64,000 nucleotides of DNA from Nepenthes gracilis. Its lineage: Eukaryota; Streptophyta; Magnoliopsida; Caryophyllales; Nepenthaceae. The DNA lies in assembly GCA_033239525.1 (NCBI GenBank), contig BSYO01000004.1, positions 14,670,037 to 14,734,036 of the forward strand, given 5' to 3'. Made by a program: the position numbers and the translations under genes. Under the pieces are notes generated by a model. That model had not been told where the DNA came from and searched no databases. It was given only the letters and a program-made list of their open reading frames with translations. Shown one piece after another: positions 48,623-59,637 of this stretch (positions within the stretch are counted from its first letter, which is position 1; each line of letters starts with the position of its first letter).

Positions 48623-51600
48623 ATTGGTATTAGAGAAGGGATACCTAAGGATTGATCTAGATCTTATGTGGAAGCTTACGATAGTAAAAGCTAAGACCGG
48701 ATAGGTGAATGTAAGCATAGAGTGTCCAAGCTAGGGTAGATAATGCTCACCCTTGCTTGCATAACTTAGCCTGGAGTTAGGTTAGGACAGTAGTCCTGTT
48801 TAATTGCATAGATAATAATATATTGTAATTTGAGTTTGATCCTCTGACTAACTCATAATTGTTCCTATTTCAGTGCTATTCTCTAAAGTCAAAGATGCCA
48901 CCTAGGCATAGAGGCTCACAAGGTGATGGTTGGTCTCAAGATCGAGAGGTTGAGTACCTGAATTTGTTGGGCTGACTGACAAACATTTTTGAGAATTTGG
49001 AACAGCGGAATCTTGCCCCTGTCCCTTCTCCGGCTGTCGTCCCAGCCCGTAATAATTTGGGACCATCTGCATACGATCACTTCATCTAGGAGCGAGTTTC
49101 GGAGTTTTTGGGGGAACTTGACCCTATAAAAGTGGACACATGGTTCGAAAGGTTGAAGAAAGTGTTTGCTGTGATCTTATGTCCTGAGGAACATCAGGTC
49201 TTATTTTCGTCTTACCGGCTCGAGGGCGAGGCACTTCATTTGTGGCAAATGAAGAAAAGAGCGTTAGGAGTGCCAGAAGAAGAGATCACCTGGCAAATAT
49301 TTGAAGAAGCATTTATGGAGAAATATTTTCCTTCTACTCTCCGAGCCCAGAAAGAAGAGGAGTTCATCTGACTAAGACAGGGTAACCGGACCGTGGCTGA
49401 ATATGATGCAAAGTTTATCAATTGGTTCTGGTTTGCTCCTTACATGGTTGAGGATGAGGAGAGGAAGGTGATGAAGTTCCTTCAAAGCTTACGGGATGAT
49501 ATCCGTAAGCAATTGGTGACCCTCAAGTTAACAACCTACACCGATATATTGGATCGTGCTCTGATCCACGAGCAGGAGCTTGTTAAAGAGGAGTTATTTA
49601 AAAAGAGGTCAGCGAGTAAGAGTGGGGCCAGTCCTAGTTCTAGGCCTAGCTCGGGGAGACTGTTTAATAAGTTCAAGCAGCCGGTTTCTTATCAAAAGAG
49701 TGGCCAGATCTTGTCATCTTCTCAAGCCTCGGTGGGTTAATGTAAGCATTATGGAAAAATGCATGGGAATAGGCCTTGTATTAAATTGACCAATGGTTGT
49801 TTCAATTGTGGTCTAGTGGGGCATAAAGCCAAAGAATGCCCTCAACCACCAAGGATTCGTGCCCCGAAGCCTACTGTTCAAGGAAAAACTTTTGCCGTAT
49901 CTGCAGGTGAGGCTAAGGCATCAGATGACATGGTGGATGGTATTCTTCCTATTTGTTATATTTCTTGTTCAGTATTATTTGATTCTAGGTCCACACATTC
50001 TTTTGTCTCCCCCCAATTTGCTCGCTGTATTGTAATTTCGTCCGTGACTCTCGACTAGTCTTTGGCCATGTCCACACCCACGAGGTCTTTCATTGTTACC
50101 GATGTCTCTTACTTGGGGTGCACTGTTGAAGTAAATGGATTGTCATTAGTTGTTGATTTGATTCTTCTCGACATGCATGGTTTCGACGTTATTTTGGGTA
50201 TGGATTGGTTGTCTCGAAATCATGCAACCATTCACTGTTTTCATAAGAAAGTTTATTTTGCAATTCTGGGATGTGAACAATTTCACATTCAACGAACCCG
50301 ACGGGTGGAATCATCTAGCTTCATTTTAGCTTTGCAAGCCCGTTACTTGTTGAAAAGTGGATGTGAAGCCTATTTGGCTTATGTTAGTGTGGAGGAGGGC
50401 CGCGAATTGTCGGCCAAAGAAATTCCCATAGTATGCAAGTTTGATGATGTGTTCCCTAATAAATTGACTACTCTGCCTCCTCATTAAGAGATTGAATTTG
50501 GGATTGATCTTGTGCCAGGATCGGCACCTATCTCAAAGGCCCCATAACGTATGGCTCCTGTCGAGTTAAAAGAATTGAAGCAACAATTGCAAGACCTTTT
50601 GGACTTGGGTTTCATTAAACCTAGTGTTTCTCTATGGGGCGCTCCCATCTTATTTGTGAAAAACAAGGATGGGACTTTGAGGTTATATATAAACAATTGT
50701 GAGTTGAACAAAATCATGATAAAAAATACATATCCGTTGCCACGAATTGATGATCTTTTCGATCAGTTGTAGGGAGCACGTGTATTCTCTAAGATTTATC
50801 TCCAATCAGGGTATCATCAGCTTCTCATCAAACGGGAAGATGTGGCAAAGATGGCTTTCCAAACGAGATATAGTCATTATGAATTTCTTGTGATGCCATT
50901 CGGACTAACTAATGCTCCGGCCGTGTTTATGGATTTGATGAACCAGGTCTTCCTACCATACTTAGTTAAATTTGTGGTGGTCTTCATCGACGATATCTTA
51001 ATTTTTTCTAAGGATCGCACTGAGCAAGAGGGACATTTGAGGATCGTTCTTTAGACCCTTCGGGAGGATCTGGTTGTTCGCAAGTCGAAGAAGTATGAAT
51101 TTTTGCTCAATGAGGTAGTGTTCTTGGGCCACATCATTTCTGTTGTTGGTGTTTCAGTCAACCCGACAAAGTAGAAGCTGTGGTTAGGTGGAGTAGACCC
51201 GGGTCTATATTGGAAGTTTGTATCTTTTTAGGGATGGTCGGGTACTATCACCATTTGGTGGAAAATTTCTCTCGAATCACCCTACCCCTTACTCGTTTGA
51301 CGAGGAAGGAAACCAATTTTGAATGGACTGAAGAGTATGACCGAAGCTTTCAGTAGTTGAAAGATTGCTTAACTTCGACACCAGTCTTGACCATCCCTGA
51401 CGGCTTGGGAGGCTTTGAGGTATATTGCGACGCCTCTAAGTTTGGCCTCAGTTGTTCCCTAATGCAAAGGGAGAAAGTGGTAGTTTATGAGTCTTGACAA
51501 TTGAAGATCCACAAAAAGAACTACCCGACCCACAATTTGGAATTGGCTGCCGTTGTGTTCGCACTGAAAATTTGGAGGCATTACTTGTACGGCAAGAGGT

Positions 51601-52337
51601 TCCTTGTGCATTTCAATCACAAAAGCCTCAAGTATTTGTTCTAGCAAAAAGATCTGAATATGAGGCAGCGGAGGTGGATCCTGTTCCTTAAAAATTATGA
51701 TTGTGAGATCCACTACCAACCCGGGAAGGTAAATGTGGTCGCGGATGCCTTGAGTTGTCGGACTAGTTTCATAGCACGATGGTTTTTGAGAAGCTAAAGA
51801 TTGCCTAGAGTCGGCAGAAGAGTTACCCTGATCGGAGGAGATCTAAGCTTAGATTTGAGATCGGTGACTTTGTCTTCCTCAAGGTGTCACCGTAGAAGGG
51901 AGTTTCCAAATTTGGAGTCAAGGGGAAGCTAAAACTGCGATTTATTGGGCCATTCGAGATCCTCGAGAGAATTGATGAAGTGGCATATTGTTTAGCTTTA
52001 CCGCCGAGTCTGGGTGAGGTGCACAACTTCTCCCATGTTTCCATGTTGAGGAAGTACATCTATGACCCATCGCACGTGATTGATTATGGTACCTTGAGTA
52101 TCGACAGAGACTTGTCTTATTTGGAAATTTTGGATCAGAAAGAGCAGATCCTGCGATCAAAGACCATTCCTCCAGTGAAAGTTTTTTGGAAAAATCATTC
52201 CCGTGAGGAAGCAACATGGGAAAGGGAGGGAAAAATCTGGGAAAAATATCCTCACCTTTTCCGAGGTATGTAGGTTGAATTCCATTTTCATATTCGTTAA
52301 ATTTCGAGGACGAAAGTTTTTATAAGTAGGGAAGAGC
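48623..52337 (+). pseudogene. Gypsy element B interior: gag to chromodomain tail, integrase core deleted
   Basis: The primer site ATTGGTATTAGAG (48623-48635) is followed by a leader and gag from 48894, with TGA after NLLG and TAG near 49087. The gag core WFERLKKVFAVILCPEEHQV and EGEALHLWQMKKR lies near 49140-49260. The knuckle CFNCGLVGHKAKEC (49798-49839) is intact. Protease has LFDSRSTHSF (Gly of DSG lost, 49974). Reverse transcriptase has FIDDILIFS (50983-51009) with one stop before it (50770). RNase H is frameshifted (51160-51760). As in A, VADALSCR is followed directly by the region before the integrase C-terminus (51790), so the integrase core is missing. The tail (FSHVSMLRKYIYDPSHV, SREEATWEREGK) ends at 52268. 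The polypurine tract is at 52328-52336. Confidence 0.85.
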
Positions 52338-53755
52338 TGTGGGGTTCCAGTTTTTTAATACAATAATTAGGAGATAATTAAAATAATAACAATTGAAATT
52401 AAGTTAAACATGCGAGAAAATTTTATGCCGGAGTCAAATTTGGGATGAAAAGGCTTGGCACCTGCCTAGTGCCAGAGGCACAAACAAGGCGTCGACTGGG
52501 CCAAATGACCCGTCCGAAAGGCTCCTGAGGCACCACTCGAGCGGATTTAACAGAACCCCCATGCTCGATGATCGCTCGAGTGCCAACAGGGCCGAAAAAA
52601 CAAAATGCCCTGCTCGAAGGGTGCTCGACAAGCTCCCGTGGCACTGCAATGGCCAAGGCGGTGCGCCTGATTGTCGCTCGAGCACCAGTCGAGGTATTTA
52701 AACGCACCTGGGTTCAATTTTGGCCATTTTTAGAAATTTCTAGAGAAAGAGAGAGAGAGAGGGAGCGGCAAGCAAGAGAGAGAAAGGAGGAGATCGAAAC
52801 CTTGGAGTCCGAATCCATCCGAGAGCTACCTATAAAGGTTATAGAAGGCGTCGAGATAAGTGTTCTCATACTCACTTTCTGTTCTCTTTCAATATTTATT
52901 CATTTTTTTTGGATATTTTTATTTTGATACCCACCCAAATCATGAAAACAACATGTAGCCTATGATTATTGTCCAAAAAATTTATAATTTATTGTCCAAT
53001 TTGCTCACCGATTTGTCCAGTTTGGCTTCGCCAAACCCTAATCCACGCCCCAAATCAGGATTTCTCATCCCCTTTGAAATTTCATGCTTTTATCCCTTAA
53101 ATGTGAATCATCACATTTTAAAAACGTATACACCTCGACCGGATGTCCGATTTCACAAGTGTCAACCCGTTTGTGACGTCGGAAGCTCTAAAAGTAGCCC
53201 TGGCACTGTTCACCCAAGAGTAAACACAGAATTTCATGTTTCCGTCGTGTTTAAATGTTATATAAGCTATGTCTAATTGTGCATGTGTAAATATAAGCTT
53301 CGAAAAATATGTATGTGACCCATTGTGAAGGAGAAATGGTCCGGAGCCCCTTTTATGCAATCGATGGTAAGAAATTCCAAGTTTCTCCATGAATAACGAT
53401 ATCCATGCATGTAAATTGAATAGTTAAAAGGATTAAGTCTAGAGAGACATAAGAATCGAGCAAGCAATTGGAAGAAAATCCACAATGTATGTACGGTCGA
53501 ATTGATCTCCTGGATAGATATAATGTGAATGAAATGAAATGTGGTAGAACCTCCCTTAAGGGAAAAGTAATCTTGAAACTAGGACCATGGATTTATGTTC
53601 ATTAGGTAGTATTTTCTAGCTTACCCTGTTCATCACTATGGAAACCCAAGGAATACTTTGGCCGCGTATCCTAGCCGCTCATGGGAGCGGGCGATGTACA
53701 TGATACGCCCAAGGACACTACTGTGAAAGAATGAGAATTGCCCTAGTACACCGAA
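52338..53755 (+). repeat. 3' LTR of B, truncated
   Basis: It starts TGTGGGGTTCC after the polypurine tract and follows 45287 onward until about 53755, where it stops at a LINE fragment; the last 870 bases of the LTR are absent. It preserves the bases (tgtttaaatgttatataagc, 53247-53266) that P replaced in the other copy. Confidence 0.8.
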
Positions 53756-54235
53756 AAAATGGTGGCCACGGTCTACTTCTTATGGAAGGAACGTAATAAC
53801 CGCATCTTCCAAAAGTCCCCCCCAAGAAATCTCCCAAATCTTCTTGACGATAGTCAATGTTGTGCGATTTAAATTGAAGACTGTCAGAGGTGCTTCACGA
53901 CCGGTCTGGACTTGTTGGTGCTTATAAAAAAAAAAAACATTTCGTTCTTCTTCCCCCAAAAAAAAAAGAAAAAAAGGAATAAAAAAAGAAAAAAATATAT
54001 ATATATATAATAAAATTTTTAGACCTCTTGGCCTCCTAGCTACTCAAGCTAGGGTGCCTTTTCTCTTCTATGAATTGAGCTCGGTTGCTGTCAGCTTGGT
54101 GCCCTTTACTTCTGGCGTTGCAGGTTTTGTTGATGTCCCCATGTTGTTATTTTCATGCCTTTTAAAAAAAGGGAAAAAAAGAAAAAAAAATCGTTCTTCT
54201 TCCCCAAAAAAAAAAAAACTCTTCTAAATATTTCC
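53756..54235 (+). pseudogene. 3' end of a LINE ORF2 with A-rich tails
   Basis: The reading VATVYFLWKERNNRIFQKSP at 53763-53820 is the conserved end of the zf-RVT region after plant LINE reverse transcriptase. A run of seven C (53817-53823) shifts the frame; VNVVRFKLKTVRGA continues in the next frame. A-rich tracts follow (53929-53990 and 54165-54220), with ttcgttcttcttcccc repeated next to each. This suggests two tails or a tail duplication. This LINE belongs to the autonomous type, with a different 3' end from K/N/P/Q. Confidence 0.7.
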
Positions 54236-54841
54236 AGCCTGATCTAGATTGTGTGCATTTACCCTCTTTTTGTTGAGCTGGGGAGCTGTGTAGTGTTGAG
54301 GTTGGGTTCTCCGAATTGAGAATTTTTGGTGTTTGGGTTTGCTGCTACAAGATATTCATCAAGCTGTGGTGCAGTTGTCCTACTTGGTAGTGCTTGGGTT
54401 GTAATGGTTTGTGCTGTGAGTTGGCCATGAATTTTAAAAAGTTCTAGCCCAATAAAGAGTTATGGGTTTCAATTTGTTGTGTTTTTGCTGGCATTATTTG
54501 GTTTTGCTTTTGCTGATAGGTGGCCCTGGTGATGGGTATCTTTGGCTTTGCCGTACCTGTCCTGTTGCTTTGCTTATGCTGAGGTTGCCTCAGGTTGTAT
54601 TGGAGTATTGCTGCTGCTACAGAAGGTATGCCCGGTTGTGGTTTGGGAGAGCAGTTCTGCTGCTGAGGTTTTTATCTGATGCAGCCTCGGTGCCTTGGCT
54701 CTGTGGTTCCTGCTTCATGTTTCATGGCCACTGTGGAGACACTGGTTGTGACTGCAGTTGTCCATCTAGGCAATGACCGGATCTGATGCAGCTGCAATTG
54801 TTGACACTTCTCTGCACTGCTAGCTAAGGCCCTGTTGGCTA
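54236..54841 (+). other. TG-rich noncoding stretch, possibly LINE-derived
   Basis: It resembles the TGCTG-rich noncoding bodies of N, P and Q in composition, but no hairpin end or poly(A) is found. It abuts the copia reverse transcriptase at about 54842. The 104-codon ORF here has no recognisable domain and is probably chance. Confidence 0.35.
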
Positions 54842-56170
54842 TGTGGTGAGATCTTTGCTCCGATAGTGAAGATATCTTCCATAAGGATTGTGTTGGAATT
54901 GGCAGCCGCCTAGAACCTAAAAGTGGAGCAAATGGACGTCTGGACAGCTTTTCTTCATAGTGAATTGAAAGAAGAAATTTATAAGGAGCAACCAGAAGGG
55001 TTCAAGGCTAAAGGAAAGAAGCAACTGGTTTGTCATCTAAGGAAAAGCCTGTATTGTTTAAAGCAGGCTCCGAGACAGTGGTACAATAAGTTTGAGTCGG
55101 TCATAGTCAGCCAAGGGTACCGGTGTACTACTATGATCACTGTATATTCACACAGAGATTTTCCGATGATGATTTTGTTATCATTCTCCTGTACGTGGAC
55201 GACATGTTGATCATTGGATGAAATACTGCTCAGATAAAGAAATTGAATGAGCAACTTGCACAATCCTTTGCCATGAAAGATCTCGGACCGGCAAAGCAGA
55301 TTCTTGGTGTCAGAATCATTTGCGATCGGGAGGCAGGGAGACTATGGTTGTCTCAAAAAAATTATTTTGAATAGATGCTCCAACGCTTCAACATGGACAA
55401 GTCCAAGTTGGTCAGCACTCCACTGGCAAATCACCGCAGGTTGAGCAGTCGCCAGTGTCCATCTTCAGACAGAGAGAAGACATACATGAGAGGCGTTCCC
55501 TACTCCTTAGCCATAGGAAGCCTCATGTATGCTCTAGTTTGCATTAGGCCGGACATGGCTCATGCTGTTGGGACAGTCAGCCGGTTTCTATCCAATCCAG
55601 GGAAGGAGCACTGGTCTGCAGTGAAGTAGATTCTAAGATACATCCGAGGAACTTCCAAGAGGTTCTTGTGTCTTAAAAGTAACAAGCCTTAGTTGGTTGG
55701 CTACTCGTATGCTGATATGGCTGGAGACGTTGACAATCGGAAGTCCACTTCCGGATACTTGATGAAATTTGCTAGAGGTGCAGTCTTCTGGCAGTCCAAG
55801 TTATAAAAGTGTGTCACTCTCTCCACCACTGAAGTCGAGTATATTACCGTGACGGAAGCTTGTAAGGAGATGTTATGAATGAAGAAGTTCGTTCAGGAAC
55901 TGCGCCTCAGATAAGAAAAGTATGCAGTACTTTGTGACAATCAGAGTGTCATTTATCTTTGCAAGAACTCCTCACTCCACTCCAGATCAAAGCACATTTA
56001 TGTGCGATATCATTGGGTAAGAGATGTATTGGAAGCCAGCCTACTGTCACTAGAAAAGGTTGACACTTAAGAGAACGGAACCGACATGATGACCAAAATT
56101 CTACCGAAATGGAAGAATGAGGCACGTTGCAAGCTGGCCGGAATGATGAACTTAACTTCCCTACGGTCAT
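54842..56170 (+). pseudogene. Ty1-copia (Tork/TNT1-like) reverse transcriptase and RNase H
   Basis: It starts inside the reverse transcriptase domain (EIFAPIVKISSIR) and continues with EQMDVWTAFLHSELKEEIYK and LKQAPRQWYNKF. The active site is LLYVDDMLIIG (YVDD at 55192-55203), then AMKDLGPAKQILGVRI. The copia hallmark RVPYS..GSLMYA appears as GVPYSLAIGSLMYALVCIRP near 55500, then HAVGTVSRFLSNPGKEHW. RNase H follows: Y-ADMAGDVDNRKSTSGYL (55705), LSTTEVEYI, DNQSVIYL, SRSKHIYVRYHWVRD. Gag, protease and integrase are absent. Stops fall at about 55218, 55373, 55627 and later, and there is a frameshift near 55140. The active-site residues are kept. Confidence 0.9.
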
Positions 56171-57030
56171 GAGGAAAAGTTTATTGGGATCAATCCCGTG
56201 TGGAAGTCCTTAGGACTTGAACAGAGTACGAATGTGCTGAGAAGAAGAAATTTCGGTCAACAAAGTTGATCGGAGTCAACTCTTCCGGTCAATATGTTGA
56301 CCGTCATAAGCTGTGAGTCGTCTAAAGGAGCGGGACGAGCTACTTCGACCGGTCAACAGTGTGGTTGGCCAGCTAATACGAAGCGACGGACAATAGAGTT
56401 GACATGCTGTATTTGGGAGACTTAAGCAACTGTCATACCCAAAAAGTATACAGTTGACCTACCCTTTTGGGTGGTTTGTAGAAGTCATTCTCGGGACTCC
56501 AAAGGCTGATCGGTCTGCAGGAGCAGGCATGCGCCGCCTACTGCACAACCAGGCGTGCGCATGCAGGTAGACCTTGGAAGTTAAGCACCAACCACAAAGC
56601 TATGGTGAGAGGCGTGTATATATGTATGTACACTTTGCACATAATGATATAGGTGATAAGGCAAGAACAAGAAGAAGGAGAAGGCACTTGTCAAGTAGAG
56701 ACAAGAGTGTAATAAATGAGTAAAAGTGAAAAGAAAGAGAGCTGAGAGTGAAAACAAAGCGAGAGGCCTTGTTTATTTTTACTCTGTTCTTATTTTTGCC
56801 TCCTGTAATTTTCTCATATTTAGTGATTCTTTGTGAACTTAGTGTCCTGTGATTTTTTTTTATTTAGAAGGATTTTTCACGTAAAATTTAGTGTTCGTTT
56901 CTCTTCTCCTGTCTCTACTTCACAGTACTCATTGTACCTTATTAGTTGGCCATCCATTCCGGCCAACAAGTTAAAACTGTTCTTGTATTATGTTAAGTAG
57001 GCCGCTCGTTGTCCGCCAACAGTTAGCAAA
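56171..57030 (+). mobile_element. 3' untranslated region and probable 3' LTR of the copia element
   Basis: 56171-56432 has repeated ggtcaac/gttgacc motifs. A likely LTR runs from TGTCATACCC at about 56433 to ...CCGCCAACA near 57020. It has a gtgtatatatgtatgtac TATA region (56613-56630) and the ggatttttcacgtaaaa segment (56872-56888) usual near the end of TNT1-like LTRs. Ends are inferred from TG...CA and context; there is no second LTR to compare. Confidence 0.45.
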
Positions 57031-57600
57031 TTTGGTTTTGTTTTTCAGTTCCAAATTTGAAGTATATTAAAATGTCCTGTTGTACACATATTTATTCATG
57101 AAAGAGGCAATATACTATAGATGATTACAACCTTTCTAATTGAACAAAAAAAAAAAAAAGACGTTGCAGTTATGTTACTAATACCTAATGAAATCAATTT
57201 TTTTATATAAAGTGATCTTTACTCAAGGCTTTATGGTATCAGATCTAATCACCTATTGATCAGAAATTAATTTTTCATTTATTGTCAAATATATGTACTA
57301 AAATTGATTATAATCTATTTTTACGAAAATTAATCTAAAATCAACTATCCTTAGTTCATATTTCATTTCATGAATTGAAACTCTTATAAAAATGAATCAT
57401 AGTCATTCACTTCCATTTGATGCATTCTCTCCTTCTCCCTCCCCTCTCCCCCTAATGTAGACACAAAATCTTATAAAATATTGAGAAGGCAATTGAAAAA
57501 AGCAATCTATTTAGCCCTTTTTTATTTAAATATTTTAACTATTTCTATCATTAATTACCATTTAAATACAAAAATATTAAAATATTATTATTTAGTTTAA
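57031..57600. other. AT-rich DNA with no recognised feature
   Basis: It contains a poly(A) run (57146-57158) and long AT stretches. No ORF or similarity to other parts of the window was seen. Confidence 0.4.
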
Positions 57601-59239
57601 ATACAAAATACATGATGCGTCCTTGGATCCGAACTTCGAACAAATTCGGGCTGATCCACTTGTCTGGTTCCGGCTCCGTTCACCAAGTTTGGATCCTGCA
57701 CACTACTAAAATGAACAGGAGGTCAGTGTGTCGGCGAAAAGTTGTCCCACCGAAAATACTCCGACGCTCAAATTAGTAAACAGCCTTTGAAATCTGGGGA
57801 GGTAACTGGAAATGAGAATTGAGAGGAAGAGTGTAAGAGTACATAGGTTTCCAGATGAAAGAGAGATAATGCTGTCTCTTGAATTTAGACAGTGGGTAAA
57901 GGTAGTAGGCGTCTGTCAACAGGAAGAGCGCCTATATACCTTTGATTTGTGTTCTTTCTCTCAGCACGTTAGGATGCTTTGTAGAGAGCGTGTACAAAAT
58001 CGTCATCAAATGCATAGTTAAGAGCGCAGTAGTAGGCGTTGTGTGAGTGGTTGTTCGTATGCCCTGAGTGAAGACCCTATGCTCTTTTTAATGGCGGCTG
58101 GGTGATCTTCCTTGGTTGGAAGGTGTGATCTCCTACGCCATGTTTAGGCGGCCTTCCTTGTGAGGAAGGCACGCGTTACCTAATTAGTTGGGATTGTTTC
58201 CTTCTCTAGCGGGTAGTGGCTTTCAAAATTGTCTGCCTTCCTTTTGAGTATATTACTGTTGGAAGGCTTCACTTGATAGGAATCGGAAAGATCTGGTGCC
58301 TTCCTTATGAGAAAGACGTCGATCTTATCAACGTCCTTTTTGGAGCTGGTTGGATTTATGGAAGGCGTAGAGTTAGGAAAAGAGCCGTTGCTAATCGCCT
58401 GCTGGAGTGTGGGCCCAAGTGGGCCAGGCCCATGAAAAGCCTTTTTATTCTTGACCTTTACTACAGTGATTCTAGTCAACGCACGGATTGACCATCTTGA
58501 GCGCGAGTAAGCCGCCTGCTTGTGCCTCGGTCGGTCAACACTGGCGTTAACCGTCTGATGCATGTTTAGGCCTTTCAAGAATTCGGCCCTCATTTCCTGT
58601 TAGGCTAACGTTCACCGTCCAATAGTGGATCTGGGCCGTCTTTGACTATTGGGCCAGCCCATTTATAGTACACCCATCACTAGCCCCCCATGCTGGTGGC
58701 CAGAATTCTAGCCTCCGGCATATTTATGATAGGATGCTCCTCACTGTCCTTTGCTGCTTGAAAACTTTAGAGAAATCCACGAAGGGGTGAGGCATTGACA
58801 GAATTTGTTGACCGTCCTGGTCAAATCCGGAGAAGAAAGTTGACCGAATCTGTTGACCGTCTTTGGTCAGATCCGGAGAAGAGAGTCAATCGGATCTGTT
58901 GACCGTCTTTGGCTAGATTCCAGAGAACTTTATATGAGCCCTGAGTAATGCGTGGCCATTAGCCAGCCTGGCAGGTTAAAAGTGGACACGTGTCTTCACA
59001 CGGTTGAACCACTATCCCAACAATTAATGTGTCAGAAGATTTGCTTGAAAAGAGGCCCATTTAGAATGCGACACGTGGCAGTAATGATGGCGTGCCTTCT
59101 CGAGGAGGTTTAAGGCGTTTCGCACCTTGCCGTTTAAGTTTTCCTCCTCTATACTTAGTATTTTTCACGTCTTCTGCTCTACTTCATAGTCTTCAACCTG
59201 CTTTCATTCCAAAGAGAAAACCCTAATCCTTCTGTAAAT
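57601..59239 (+). other. Upstream region of the PF04195-like gene
   Basis: This stretch is GC-richer than the surrounding AT-rich DNA and noncoding. It has scattered cttcctt...aaggc motifs (58100-58320). A unit of about 48 bp is repeated nearly three times at 58800-58930 (ttgaccgtctttggtcagat, ccggagaaga). Close to the gene are a TATA-like ctatactta (59149) and AAAACCCTAA (59217-59226), a telo-box-like element common in plant leaders. It probably contains the promoter of the TE gene; LTR borders were not identified. Confidence 0.45.
58800..58930 (+). repeat. Tandem repeat of about 48 bp (2.8 units)
   Basis: Each unit holds a gttgaccgtc core, then tggtcaaatccggagaag or a variant. The three copies are at about 58802, 58850 and 58896. 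Confidence 0.7.
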
Positions 59240-59637
59240 ATGATTTCGACCTCTATTGCCGATATCTCTTCTATTCTACAAGAGAATGACGTAAAAGAGC
59301 TGTGCATTGAGTTCAACATCCCCAAAGACATCGCGTGGAGGGTTTCGGACAAGGACAACAGGGCCTTCTCCCCGTCGGCGAGACACGTAACGGTGTATGA
59401 AGCCCACCTAATGAGTGGTCTCCATCTTCCTCTTCCGGATAACTTACAGTCGATCCTCCAAGCTTTGCGTGTTCCCATCGCCCGGCTCCACGTCAATGCT
59501 GTACGATATATTTACACATTTTGTATCTTTCTCTGTAAGCATTCTAGGTGGTTAACGATGTCTATGGTGAAGGGGTTGTTCAAGATAAACCAGGGAGGAG
59601 AGTGGATCTCCCTGGTTCCACGTAGTGGCTTAAAGGT

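Noticed and set aside
54462..54776. 104-codon ORF upstream of the copia fragment
   Set aside because: Cys/Leu/Gly-rich reading of TGCTG-rich noncoding DNA; no family resemblance.
58180..58593. 137-codon minus-strand ORF near the PF04195-like gene
   Set aside because: Covers GC-richer promoter-side DNA; some charged residues but no domain and no sensible start context.
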